Shown one piece after another: positions 5,409 to 12,286 of a stretch of 12,286 nt of DNA. The translations under genes were made by a program, and so were the position numbers. The notes beneath the pieces were generated by a model that worked only from the letters and a program-made list of their open reading frames with translations, made no database searches and was not told where the DNA came from. How positions within the stretch are numbered: the first letter of the stretch is position 1; each line of letters begins with the position of its first letter. Source of the stretch: JBDTMC01 sp039934475 (GTDB lineage: Bacteria > Acidobacteriota > Terriglobia > Bryobacterales > Bryobacteraceae); NCBI GenBank assembly GCA_039934475.1, contig JBDTMC010000224.1:1-12286 (forward strand), written 5' to 3'.

Positions 5409-8400
5409 ATGACTAGTCCACAGATCCTGAAAGAGCAGGAAGTGCTCCAGACTCCTCTCTTGATTTTCGATTGCGAGTTGACTTCAGGGAGCGTTGAGCA
5501 CTGGTCTACTCACGGTGTCGTTGTCGATGGCATCACCTACGAGGCGCGGGTGCTTCAGCACAACATCTTCGACTTGAAAGCTGCCTCGACAGATGGATTT
5601 GACGGAGTCTCACGCCTCTCGATGACGTTGTCCAACGTGGATTCTCATCTCTCTCAGGTCGAAAGAATTGCCGGCTGGAAGGGAGCCCGGCTGACGGTTC
5701 GTTTCTTGTTCTACGAGTTGGGCGGGGGTGCAGCGTCGGATTCCCAAGTCGTGTTCCTGGGACTCGCAAGTTCGCCGGAAGAGATGAACGAGAGTACGAT
5801 TCGCCTCGCCTTCACCAACCGGTTGAGCCTGCAAAGGGTATCGCTTCCGAAAATCCGAATTCAGAGGCGGTGTCCGTGGGCATTTCCAGTTACGGAAGAC
5901 CAACGGGAGGACGCTTTGACCGGTATACCGGATGGCCAATACGGGATGTTTCACCACTGCGGCTATTCTGCTGGGATGCCAGGCGGACTCGGGAACCTCG
6001 ATGGTGATCAGCCGTTCCTCTCTTGTGACTACTCGCGCACGCAATGCGAGCAACGGGGCATGTTCGACACTGATAAATCCGGGAATACGACACGGCGTTT
6101 CGGCGGTATCGAGTTTGTACCATCAGACATCAATGTTCGGAGCTACGGCGATAAGGCGTCTCATATCTCGGGCGCCGTTGAGAACCAGGCCCGCTACAAC
6201 GATTGTGTTCCGATTCTATATGGAACCGCTTGGTACGAGCCTCCCATCGTTTTTGCGCGCAATGACGGGAATCTGACGCGGCTCGAGGTCCTTCTTGGCA
6301 GCGGAGAGATTGAAGAGGTGCTCAAGATTGTTGTGAACGATATAGAGATCCCGATTGGTGTAGACGGCACCAACATGACCGGGACGGGTTGGTTCAACGT
6401 CGTCAGCGCGGGGGGACGGGTAGGTGGATTCAACCTGGACTTCACGGATGGAGCGGGCAGTCCACTCGGCGATCCTTACGGCAGCATGGCCTACGCCTCG
6501 GTCGTCGTACCGAATGCAATCAACGACGGCAAGTCTCTGCCTCAAATCAAGGTTCTGGCGAAGGGACTAAAACTCCCGCAATATGGCGCATCGGGAGACC
6601 TCACGCAGGAAGCGTTCTCGAACAACCCGGCTTGGGTCCTGCTCGACGTGTTTCGGAGAAGCGGATGGGCGCTGCAGGATATCAACCTTAGCTCCTTCAA
6701 AGCCAGTGCAGACTTTTGTGCGTTGCCGGTGAGCGCTACCGATCCTCATGGCAACCAAACCGAGGTCCCTAGCTATCAATGCAATCTGGTCCTGCAGCGC
6801 AGGCGCAGTGCCGGCGATGTCGTTCGTGGGATTCGCATCGCCTCCGGACTGATCGTGCGTTTGGGGATCGACGGAAAGCTGGAGATCTTGCCCGAATCTG
6901 CAATTGCGAAGCAGCAGCCAGTCAAGGCACCGTCTTCAAACAGCTTGGAACCGCTGAATGGAGGGTGGCCAGCCTACGATTTCGGAGACGGGAGTAACGG
7001 GTATTCCGGGATCTTGCGACGTGCAAACGGAGAGCCGGCCATTCGTTTCTGGTCACGGAGCAATGCCGATACCGTTAATCGATTCAGTACCGAATTTCAA
7101 GATGAGCTGAACGAATACCAGCAGGACAGTCTTTCGTTAGTTGATCTGGATGACGTCAGCCGGGTAGGTCAAGAGATCAATTCGAGTTTTCTCGCGTTGG
7201 GGCTGCCGAACTTCAGCCAAGCTGGCCGGGGTATGGAGACAGAACTACTCAAGTCGGTCGAGGGAAACCGATTTGTCGATTTTGAAACCAGCGTTCGAGC
7301 ATTGGGTCTACTGCCTGGCGATCTAATCGCAATTACGTACGCGAAAGAAGGCCTCGAGAGAGAGTGCTATCGGATCCTGCGCATCACACCCAGCATGAAC
7401 TACCACCGAGCGTCGGTAACGGCGCAACTCCATTCCGACGCATGGTACATGACGGATGGGAGCGTGGGGCCAGGCAGCCGGCTAGACAGGCCAGAGAACC
7501 GAATGCCGCGGCCGCTTGCAGGGACATTTGCGAATCCGGACGGTTCGTTTGATTTCGCGATCTCGGAATCGGCGTCCGCGGGAACAGATTCTTCCATGAG
7601 CATCTCACTGTCCGTTGGTTATTCGGCGCCACAGCGAGTGACCGGCACCTCGGCCTTCGTCCCGATTCTTGGCCTGTCAACCGCAGTAGACGATGAATCT
7701 GGGACACTGCCCGGAGGGCAGGTGTTTTACTACGGCATCACTGCCGTGGATCAAAGCGGCGGGGAGTCGGGACTGTCTTTCCTGGCGAGAGCGGTGACCT
7801 CGAACATTGCTGATACCAACCGGGTGTCGCTGTCCGGGATTAGTCTGCCACCGATCGCGGTTGGCTTCAACGTTTATAGAGGTAGCACGCCTGGCGATTT
7901 GCTGCTGATTGCGTCGGTGGACAGCCTTGCGACCAGTTTCGTCGACGATGGCAAGCAGGTGAGGGCAACGCGACCACCGGACGCCAGCTTCGACCATGCC
8001 AATTTCTATTGGCGACCGGAGTTAGTACCTGAAACTCCGACCACCATCTTCTCGCCCCAAGTGGTCGGCAACGACTCACTTCAGATGGCCGCGGACGTCT
8101 ATCGCGGAATGGTAGCGAGGATTATTGATGGTCGAGGAGCGGGCGAGGAAGCGATCATTTCAGGGAATGACTCCACCACATTGACGATCCAGGGGACTTG
8201 GGGTGTATTGCCGGATGCTTCCAGCCAATTCGTAGTGGCCGAGCCATCGTGGCGATTCGGCGCGCGAGTCGGATCCAGTCCAGCCTCATTTGAAATCCCT
8301 AATCGGGGCGGTACCACCATTCACGTCTTAGGCCGGTCCGCAAACGCTCTGGAAGAAGAGTGTCCGATTCAGGTTTCGCCGATCACCCGCTGGCGCATCG

Positions 8401-9323
8401 GTGGAGCTGGGCAGGCAGGAGCCGACGCTGACACCCCCGCCGATCCAATATTTTCGCTTTCGCCGACGGGCCGGGGGAGCCTGGAGATTTCAGGCGTTGG
8501 GTTCTCAGACTTTGTCAATACCAGGACGATTGCCGCTGGGACCCTTCGACTCGGATTCTGGAACGAGCTATATGGCGATACACCCTTTTCGCTAGCTGCA
8601 GACGTTGCCTCTACGGACGATACGCTGCCCATGGCGACGCCGGGGCCCGGTGCGCCGGGACAGTGGTTGCAACTGGGTGATGAGATTCTAGTCGTTTCGG
8701 AAGTGCTTGACGGAGGGCGTCAATACAAGACCACCAGAGGATCGCACGAGACCAATCCGGTGGCGCACACGGCAGGGACCAAACTCTATCACCTTGCAAG
8801 AAAAACGTATGTGCTTCCTTTTGTAAAGGACTTCTTCGGGAGTCCGTTAAGTGGCGACTACAGCTTCACGATTCCGCTGTCCGATGCGCGAGTGTCTGCC
8901 GCTGAGATGTTCGTGACGAACTCGCGCGGGAACAGTCAAACCACGCGCTATGCTTTCACTTCGACTACGGATTCCGGTATCCGGACCCTTTCCGGGGGGC
9001 AAATGGCTCTGCAGGTGGAAGGATACCTGGCGGTGCAAACCAATGCTGCACCGAGCCTATCTGCCGATGCCGCGCACGCGGTGAGAGACATCTTCGCTAC
9101 CGTAAAGGAGGCGCCATCGCTTGGTGCGATCAGTTTGGCTCTTAACGTGAACGGCGCACAATGGGCTTCGCTTCTCATACCAGCCGGGGCAAAGCAGTCT
9201 AGCGCCTTGGATGGTTTCGGAATGGCTCCACTACCGGGAGACGGGACGATCACGTTGGACGTCATAGGCGTCGGGGCCACGGCCAACCCCGGGCGGGACT
9301 TGACGGTGACCATTCGCCTGTAG
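5409..9323 (+). CDS. Tail hub/tip and fibre protein, 1304 aa, with candidate Fe-S cysteine cluster
   Basis: ATG 5409 is preceded by GAGGTG (5394-5399) and lies 3 bases after the previous stop. Residues 1-240 resemble the N-terminal hub domain of siphophage and GTA tip proteins (DUF2163/gpL-like). They carry four cysteines, C155 (RRCPW), C184 (HHCGY), C206 and C213 (SCDYSRTQC), spaced like the [4Fe-4S] ligands of lambda gpL-type hubs. Residues 240-690 continue the hub (gpJ/gp27-like). Residues 705-1304 are a string of beta modules: an FN3-like domain (770-868) homologous to one in the connector at 467-1237, a barrel-like module (885-950), another with DEILVVSEV and TRGSHETNP (1064-1138), and a C-terminal beta domain (1140-1304). 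It probably forms the tip complex that closes the tube and contacts the cell. No peptidase motif is seen. Confidence 0.75.
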   Translation: MTSPQILKEQEVLQTPLLIFDCELTSGSVEHWSTHGVVVDGITYEARVLQHNIFDLKAASTDGFDGVSRLSMTLSNVDSHLSQVERIAGWKGARLTVRFLFYELGGGAASDSQVVFLGLASSPEEMNESTIRLAFTNRLSLQRVSLPKIRIQRRCPWAFPVTEDQREDALTGIPDGQYGMFHHCGYSAGMPGGLGNLDGDQPFLSCDYSRTQCEQRGMFDTDKSGNTTRRFGGIEFVPSDINVRSYGDKASHISGAVENQARYNDCVPILYGTAWYEPPIVFARNDGNLTRLEVLLGSGEIEEVLKIVVNDIEIPIGVDGTNMTGTGWFNVVSAGGRVGGFNLDFTDGAGSPLGDPYGSMAYASVVVPNAINDGKSLPQIKVLAKGLKLPQYGASGDLTQEAFSNNPAWVLLDVFRRSGWALQDINLSSFKASADFCALPVSATDPHGNQTEVPSYQCNLVLQRRRSAGDVVRGIRIASGLIVRLGIDGKLEILPESAIAKQQPVKAPSSNSLEPLNGGWPAYDFGDGSNGYSGILRRANGEPAIRFWSRSNADTVNRFSTEFQDELNEYQQDSLSLVDLDDVSRVGQEINSSFLALGLPNFSQAGRGMETELLKSVEGNRFVDFETSVRALGLLPGDLIAITYAKEGLERECYRILRITPSMNYHRASVTAQLHSDAWYMTDGSVGPGSRLDRPENRMPRPLAGTFANPDGSFDFAISESASAGTDSSMSISLSVGYSAPQRVTGTSAFVPILGLSTAVDDESGTLPGGQVFYYGITAVDQSGGESGLSFLARAVTSNIADTNRVSLSGISLPPIAVGFNVYRGSTPGDLLLIASVDSLATSFVDDGKQVRATRPPDASFDHANFYWRPELVPETPTTIFSPQVVGNDSLQMAADVYRGMVARIIDGRGAGEEAIISGNDSTTLTIQGTWGVLPDASSQFVVAEPSWRFGARVGSSPASFEIPNRGGTTIHVLGRSANALEEECPIQVSPITRWRIGGAGQAGADADTPADPIFSLSPTGRGSLEISGVGFSDFVNTRTIAAGTLRLGFWNELYGDTPFSLAADVASTDDTLPMATPGPGAPGQWLQLGDEILVVSEVLDGGRQYKTTRGSHETNPVAHTAGTKLYHLARKTYVLPFVKDFFGSPLSGDYSFTIPLSDARVSAAEMFVTNSRGNSQTTRYAFTSTTDSGIRTLSGGQMALQVEGYLAVQTNAAPSLSADAAHAVRDIFATVKEAPSLGAISLALNVNGAQWASLLIPAGAKQSSALDGFGMAPLPGDGTITLDVIGVGATANPGRDLTVTIRL

Positions 9324-9341
9324 TGGCCAGCCCCCTACTTT
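9320..9341. terminator. Weak hairpin across the convergent stop codons
   Basis: GTAG (9320-9323) pairs with CTAC (9335-9338) and GG (9325-9326) with CC (9332-9333), with one mismatch at 9324/9334 and a 5-base loop; TTT follows on the plus strand. The stem holds the stop codon of the tail protein and that of the glycosyltransferase. It is the only terminator-like structure I see between the two operons, and it is weak. Confidence 0.25.
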
Positions 9342-10051
9342 ACGACGACTGCGAGCTTGATAACGGTAAAGATGATTTTGAATCCCGCCTGAAGGCTTGC
9401 TCGCAGATTGCCGGAAATTTTGTTCGTGCCGGCAACACGCAGGGAGTAGGAGACCGGTACTTCCACCACGCGCAGATTCTTGTGGAGGGCGCGAACCTGC
9501 ATCTCCACGGTCCAGCCATATCCCCGGTCACACATGCCAAGGCGCCGATAGGCATTCAGGCAAATGGCACGGTAAGGACCGAGGTCGCTGAAGCGGTGGC
9601 CAAACAAAATCGCGATCATTGAAGTGGCGACAAAATTCCCAACTTTTTGATGCAGTTGCAGGGCTCCGCGGTCGGAAACACCGGAGGTGCGGGAACCGAG
9701 CACGAGATCGGCACGTCCTTCCAGCAGTGGGCGGATAAGCTGGCGCGCCTGCGCGGGATCTTCGGATCCGTCCGCTTGCATGAAGACGGCAATGTCGGCG
9801 TCGACGGGTAGGGCCAAGAGGGCCTTGAGGCAGGCGGCGCCGTATCCTCTCTCCGGTTCGTTCACGACGATGGCGCCAAGAGTACGAGCAATTTCGGCGG
9901 TACGATCGGTCGAACCGTTATCGGCGATGACAATGGTTTCATATAGATCCGGCGGCACTCGACTCAGCGTGTGCCCAATTGTTTCCTCCTCGTTGAGTGC
10001 GGGAATAATTAAGGCGATATGGGGCTTCCTTGCCGCGTGAGTCTCGGTCAT
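9335..10051 (-). CDS. GT2-family glycosyltransferase, polyprenyl-phosphate type (238 aa)
   Basis: A cytoplasmic GT-A-fold enzyme that moves a sugar from a nucleotide donor, most likely to a polyprenyl phosphate as in bacterial Dpm1/DPMS-like proteins. Visible motifs: IIPALNEEETIG (15-26), the donor-binding ADNGSTDRT (43-51), a DxD-region variant QADGSEDP (92-99), FSDLGPYRAI (154-163), RGYGWTVEMQ (176-185) and the acceptor-side RVAGTNKISG (205-214). There are no C-terminal transmembrane helices beyond a hydrophobic end (224-237), so it is the short soluble-type form. The start ATG (complement of 10049-10051) has no recognisable ribosome binding site. It is divergent from lepB and convergent with the phage tail gene. 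Substrate cannot be told from sequence. Confidence 0.85.
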   Translation of the reverse strand: MTETHAARKPHIALIIPALNEEETIGHTLSRVPPDLYETIVIADNGSTDRTAEIARTLGAIVVNEPERGYGAACLKALLALPVDADIAVFMQADGSEDPAQARQLIRPLLEGRADLVLGSRTSGVSDRGALQLHQKVGNFVATSMIAILFGHRFSDLGPYRAICLNAYRRLGMCDRGYGWTVEMQVRALHKNLRVVEVPVSYSLRVAGTNKISGNLRASLQAGFKIIFTVIKLAVVVK

Positions 10052-10086
10052 GCTAGAAGTTTAGGTGGATAGCGTCTGGGAGCACA
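10030..10086 (+). promoter_or_regulatory. Short divergent control region between glycosyltransferase and lepB
   Basis: Only 35 bases (10052-10086) separate the divergent start codons. A possible plus-strand promoter is TTGCCG (10030-10035), 18 bases, TAGAAG (10054-10059), with 4 of 6 matches in each box; it would lie partly inside the glycosyltransferase gene. GGGAG (10078-10082) is the lepB ribosome binding site. No clear minus-strand promoter is seen. Confidence 0.3.
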
Positions 10087-10656
10087 ATGCACGAAGAAGT
10101 TCCGCCGGGACCGAGTCAGCCGCCCGTTCACCGGCCGGTTTACGCAGCGACGATATCGTGGCTGAGAGATCTGCTGGTGTCGGTGACGCTGGCAATCATC
10201 GTCATCCTCTTTCTGTATCAACCGGTGAAAGTGGAAGGCACGAGTATGATGCCGTCTCTGGTGGACCAGGAGCGGATCTTCATCAATAAATTCGTCTACC
10301 GGCTCGGCCTTGGGGAGATCAGTCGCGGCGATACAGTTGTGTTCTGGTTTCCCGGCGATACTTCCAAGTCCTATATCAAACGCGTGATCGGGATTCCGGG
10401 CGATGCCATCACTATTAAGGATGGGGTGGTTTGGGTGAACGGCAAGCGCAGTCGCGAGGAGTATGTTCCGGACGAGTACCGCGACCATCAGGCGATGCAG
10501 ACCACTACTGTCCCGCCGGATAACTACTTCGTCCTGGGCGATCATCGCAGTTCATCCAACGATAGCCGCGCCTGGGGACCTGTACCTCGGCGATACATTT
10601 ACGGAAAAGCAGTCTTCGTCTACTGGCCGCTCGAGAAGATGGGCCTTCTTCATTAG
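10087..10656 (+). CDS. lepB: Signal peptidase I (189 aa)
   Basis: Membrane-bound serine protease that removes signal peptides from secreted proteins on the outer face of the inner membrane. ATG 10087 has GGGAG 4 bases upstream. After a Pro-rich cytoplasmic N-terminus comes one membrane helix (about 23-44, LLVSVTLAIIVILFLY). Box B GTSMMPSL (51-58) holds the catalytic Ser53; box C lies near 80-87 (RGDTVVFW); box D YIKRVIGIPGD (96-106) holds the general-base Lys98; box E GDHRSSSNDSRAWG (151-164) is complete. With one N-terminal helix and under 200 residues it resembles the Bacillus/cyanobacterial type more than the larger E. coli enzyme. All catalytic residues are present. It converges on the next gene with 8 bases between stops. 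Confidence 0.95.
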   Translation: MHEEVPPGPSQPPVHRPVYAATISWLRDLLVSVTLAIIVILFLYQPVKVEGTSMMPSLVDQERIFINKFVYRLGLGEISRGDTVVFWFPGDTSKSYIKRVIGIPGDAITIKDGVVWVNGKRSREEYVPDEYRDHQAMQTTTVPPDNYFVLGDHRSSSNDSRAWGPVPRRYIYGKAVFVYWPLEKMGLLH

Positions 10657-10664
10657 CGAAATTT

Positions 10665-10883
10665 CTAGCGAAATCTCTGGATTATCCACATTGCGGCGCT
10701 GATCAGCAAACTTAGTAGCAGGCAGGTGGCAATCGGAAGATACATTGTTCCGTACTTGCCCCGGAAGACGATGTCTCCCGGCAACTGTCCGAGGCGGATG
10801 TTCGCTTTTTCCGTCAGAAGCACGGCGAAGCCAGCGACCAGGAGTAGCGCGCCAGCCGAAATCAGGCCGCGCCCGAGATTCAC
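10665..10883 (-). CDS. DUF2905 small membrane protein (72 aa)
   Basis: The start is GTG (complement of 10881-10883), directly after the TAA of the upstream gene, so the two are probably co-translated. The protein has two hydrophobic helices (about 8-23 and 48-68) joined by a loop carrying RLGQLPGDIVFRGK (30-43), the hallmark of DUF2905, a family of about 70 aa found widely in bacteria. Function is unknown; a small inner-membrane protein. Length and topology are normal for the family. Confidence 0.85.
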   Translation of the reverse strand: MNLGRGLISAGALLLVAGFAVLLTEKANIRLGQLPGDIVFRGKYGTMYLPIATCLLLSLLISAAMWIIQRFR

Positions 10884-11204
10884 TTATTGAACCCGGCTCT
10901 TAGTCCGTTCGTTGAGCACGAGTTCGTCGAAGATTGCTAGAACTTGCTTCCGGTAGGTGTAAAGTCGCACAAGGGCATCACGAAAGGAAGGCTCGTAGCG
11001 CTGGCCCTTCAGCCACTTATCCACCAGTGCTTTGGGAACGTCGATGTCTCTTCGCAACGCATCTACTGAGTGCCCGCGGAGGAACAAGCCATAAAACATC
11101 GCAGCTTCCCGTTGGACCGCGAGGGGATCGAAATCATCCCGGCCGGTGATATCAACTGTGTGCGAACTCAATTCGACGGCGTTCATCATCTGCTCAATGC
11201 CCAT
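10884..11204 (-). CDS. Uncharacterised protein, possible helix-turn-helix (106 aa)
   Basis: I do not recognise a family. The start ATG (complement of 11202-11204) lacks a good ribosome binding site; in-frame ATGs at residues 6 and 7 are alternatives. Residues 1-30 look disordered; residues 33-97 are helical. The stretch 45-65 (SVDALRRDIDVPKALVDKWL) has the helix-turn-helix rhythm of a small DNA-binding domain, followed by a basic patch KGQRYEPSFRDALVR and a final helix (84-99). It heads a two-gene unit with DUF2905, whose GTG abuts this TAA. A transcription regulator is plausible, but nothing proves DNA binding. Confidence 0.65.
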   Translation of the reverse strand: MGIEQMMNAVELSSHTVDITGRDDFDPLAVQREAAMFYGLFLRGHSVDALRRDIDVPKALVDKWLKGQRYEPSFRDALVRLYTYRKQVLAIFDELVLNERTKSRVQ

Positions 11205-11236
11205 TCAAAATGAAGTGCCAGCCCCGATGTTCTCCG

Positions 11237-11289
11237 TGAGTCTATTGACTCAATATTCTCGCGTCCCAGAATTAAGGAATACAGATTCC
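11237..11289. promoter_or_regulatory. Two short inverted repeats upstream of the 106-aa gene
   Basis: TGAGTC-TATT-GACTCA (11237-11252) and GGAAT-ACAG-ATTCC (11276-11289) are perfect inverted repeats with 4-base spacers, 33 and 72 bases upstream of the minus-strand start. They could be operators for this gene or for the HU promoter further right. Short repeats like these can occur by chance. In the rest of 11205-11388 I see nothing definite. Confidence 0.25.
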
Positions 11290-11388
11290 AAGCGGCCCAA
11301 GTCACAGTTTACCAAAGAGTCGCGAATTCGCCCAGACTCTCGTGAGCAATCCACAGCGAACTCTCGCTCAACGTTCCGGACCGTGTGC

Positions 11389-11418
11389 TTGACAAGCTGA
11401 TAACTTCAATCCTATCAT
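11389..11418 (+). promoter_or_regulatory. Strong sigma-70-type promoter for the HU gene
   Basis: TTGACA (11389-11394, perfect -35), 18 bases, TATCAT (11413-11418, 5 of 6 match to TATAAT). Transcription would start near 11425, giving a leader of about 70 bases before the TTG start at 11495. It is the best promoter in the window and fits an abundant nucleoid protein. Confidence 0.75.
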
Positions 11419-11494
11419 TAGGTTTGCGAGACTCGGAGCCGTCCGTTGCGAAGGCTGGTGATCGTCGCAGCGAGCGAAATGCTGGGAGGATGTT

Positions 11495-11764
11495 TTGATC
11501 AAACTCGACATAATTAACGAGGTTGTAAACCGAACCGGTATCACCAAGACGAAGGCCGAAATGGCCGTGGAAACCGTCTTCGAGACAATGAAAAAGGCAC
11601 TGGGCCAAGGTGAGCGCATTGAGTTGCGCGGGTTCGGAATCTTTAACGTCAGGCCTCGTAAGACTGGTATTGGCCGGAACCCAAGGACTGGTGCTGAGGT
11701 TGCCATTCCACCCGGCAAAGCCGTACGCTTCAAACCTGGAAAAGAACTACAGACGCTGCAGTGA
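11495..11764 (+). CDS. hup: HU/IHF-family DNA-binding protein (89 aa)
   Basis: Small dimeric nucleoid protein that bends DNA through the minor groove. The start is TTG 11495: GGGAGGA (11484-11490) is 4 bases upstream, and the nearby ATG at 11490 runs into a stop after two codons. The family signature is complete: the N-terminal helices (MIKLDIINEVVNRTGITKTK...), ELRGFGIFNVRPRKTG (43-58), the DNA-contacting arm with GRNPRTG (60-66), IPPGKAVRFKPGK (71-83). The Pro in RNP is the intercalating residue of HU/IHF. Length is standard. Whether it acts as a general HU or a site-specific IHF-like protein cannot be told. It overlaps the next gene by 4 bases. Confidence 0.95.
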   Translation: MIKLDIINEVVNRTGITKTKAEMAVETVFETMKKALGQGERIELRGFGIFNVRPRKTGIGRNPRTGAEVAIPPGKAVRFKPGKELQTLQ

Positions 11765-12286
11765 GTTCACTCGTGTCTCCACGCGGATTTCCGTTTCTTC
11801 CCCGTCAGTGGCGTGCAGCTGCTGTTCCGGGCGATGATAGCGGGGAACCTGGGACCGCGCCTGACTGGGGTTTTTCTCCGGCGGCCCGGATTGGGGCACG
11901 ACGCTACTGGCTGCACGCGCTGTTGCTCTTGCTGACGCTGCTGTCAACCACAACGCTCGGTGCCCGCTTTTCGTTCAACTACAGTCATAATCTGCCCGCG
12001 TTCGATTTGGACAACGAACTCGCTGTTTTGGCGAAGATCGTTACCACGCCGCATCTCCTGTTCACCGGGCTTCCTTACTCTCTGACGCTGATGACGATTT
12101 TGATGGCTCACGAGATGGGCCATTTCCTGGCGTGCGTATACTATCGCGTGGACGCCACACTACCCTTCTTTTTGCCCGCTCCAACCTTCATTGGGACTTT
12201 CGGCGCCTTCATCCGTTTCCGCTCGCCGATTTACTCGAGGCGAGTTCTGTTCGATGTCGGGATCGCAGGACCGCTGGCAGGCTTTG
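11761..12286 (+). CDS. Site-2-protease-like M50 membrane metalloprotease (partial, 175 aa seen)
   Basis: The frame is open from 11647 to the window end. GTG 11761 overlaps the HU stop as GTGA, so translation is probably coupled; GTG 11773 is an alternative. No Shine-Dalgarno is obvious. Residues 1-45 are polar; a membrane helix spans about 49-66 (LHALLLLLTLLSTTTLG); a second (about 106-126) carries the zinc-binding, catalytic HEMGH (117-121). FFLPAPTFIGTFGAFIRF (136-153) and the start of the GIAGPLAGF segment (167-175) follow, as in EGY1/S2P-type intramembrane proteases. The third zinc ligand should lie beyond the window. The role is probably regulated intramembrane proteolysis; the substrate is unknown. 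Confidence 0.85.
   Translation, partial: MSSLVSPRGFPFLPRQWRAAAVPGDDSGEPGTAPDWGFSPAARIGARRYWLHALLLLLTLLSTTTLGARFSFNYSHNLPAFDLDNELAVLAKIVTTPHLLFTGLPYSLTLMTILMAHEMGHFLACVYYRVDATLPFFLPAPTFIGTFGAFIRFRSPIYSRRVLFDVGIAGPLAGF

Noticed and set aside
5610..6053. 147-aa minus-strand open frame
   Set aside because: Opposite the hub domain of the 1304-aa protein; no start signal and low-complexity Arg-rich sequence.
5409..9323. NlpC/P60 or other cell-wall peptidase in the tail protein
   Set aside because: The cysteines sit in a four-Cys cluster rather than a Cys-His catalytic pattern, and I see no peptidase motif.
9324..9334. Prophage attachment site at the phage-host junction
   Set aside because: Only 11 bases, no tRNA, and no direct repeat of it noticed elsewhere in the window; the left end is not available for comparison.
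9323..9622. Plus-strand open frame after the tail protein
   Set aside because: Antisense to the glycosyltransferase, whose motifs are unmistakable; no ribosome binding site.
10048..10545. 165-aa minus-strand open frame
   Set aside because: Antisense to lepB, which has all catalytic boxes; composition is that of a shadow frame.
1..12286. CRISPR arrays, insertion sequences, tRNA or rRNA genes
   Set aside because: No regularly spaced repeats, transposase frames with terminal repeats, or RNA gene signatures were seen on either strand.

Overview
This window joins the late structural (head-to-tail) module of a siphovirus-type phage, or a gene-transfer-agent-like element, to an ordinary block of host chromosome. 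The moderately GC-rich base composition and the host genes (a polyprenyl-type GT2 glycosyltransferase, a short signal peptidase I, DUF2905, an HU protein, an EGY1/S2P-like M50 protease) suggest a Gram-negative soil bacterium. Acidobacteriota (Terriglobia) is my best guess, from general resemblance only.

Region 1 (1-9323, all + strand, a tightly packed operon). It opens with the last 16 codons of a probable major capsid protein. Next come a 31-bp element able to form two mutually exclusive hairpins, a 110-aa unknown, a putative neck/connector protein with an FN3/Ig-like C-terminal domain, a putative tail terminator, a major tail tube protein with an inserted domain, and a tail assembly chaperone. 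A very short tape measure (216 aa), two tandem paralogous distal tail proteins and a 1304-aa hub/fibre protein follow. There is no sheath, baseplate wedge, holin, endolysin, integrase or att-like repeat in the window, so the particle would be long-tailed and non-contractile.

The best single discovery is in the chaperone gene. The zero frame ends in A AAA AAC followed at once by TGA. The -1 frame is open for 110 more codons up to the tape measure gene. Five bases after the slippery heptamer begins a 12-bp stem whose loop pairs through 9 perfect base pairs with downstream sequence, forming a textbook H-type pseudoknot (3292-3362). This is a fully specified programmed -1 frameshift of the lambda G/GT type.

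Region 2 (9335-12286) is host-like. The glycosyltransferase (-) meets the phage operon tail to tail across only 11 bases. It is divergent from lepB (+). lepB converges on a two-gene minus-strand unit (a 106-aa possible HTH protein followed directly by DUF2905). A 290-bp intergenic region carries a near-consensus sigma-70 promoter for an HU-family gene that starts at TTG. A site-2-protease-like M50 gene overlaps the end of HU by 4 bases and runs off the window. The absence of any spacer, tRNA or integration scar between the structural genes and the host gene fits an old, fixed or domesticated element better than a fresh prophage, although only one edge can be seen.
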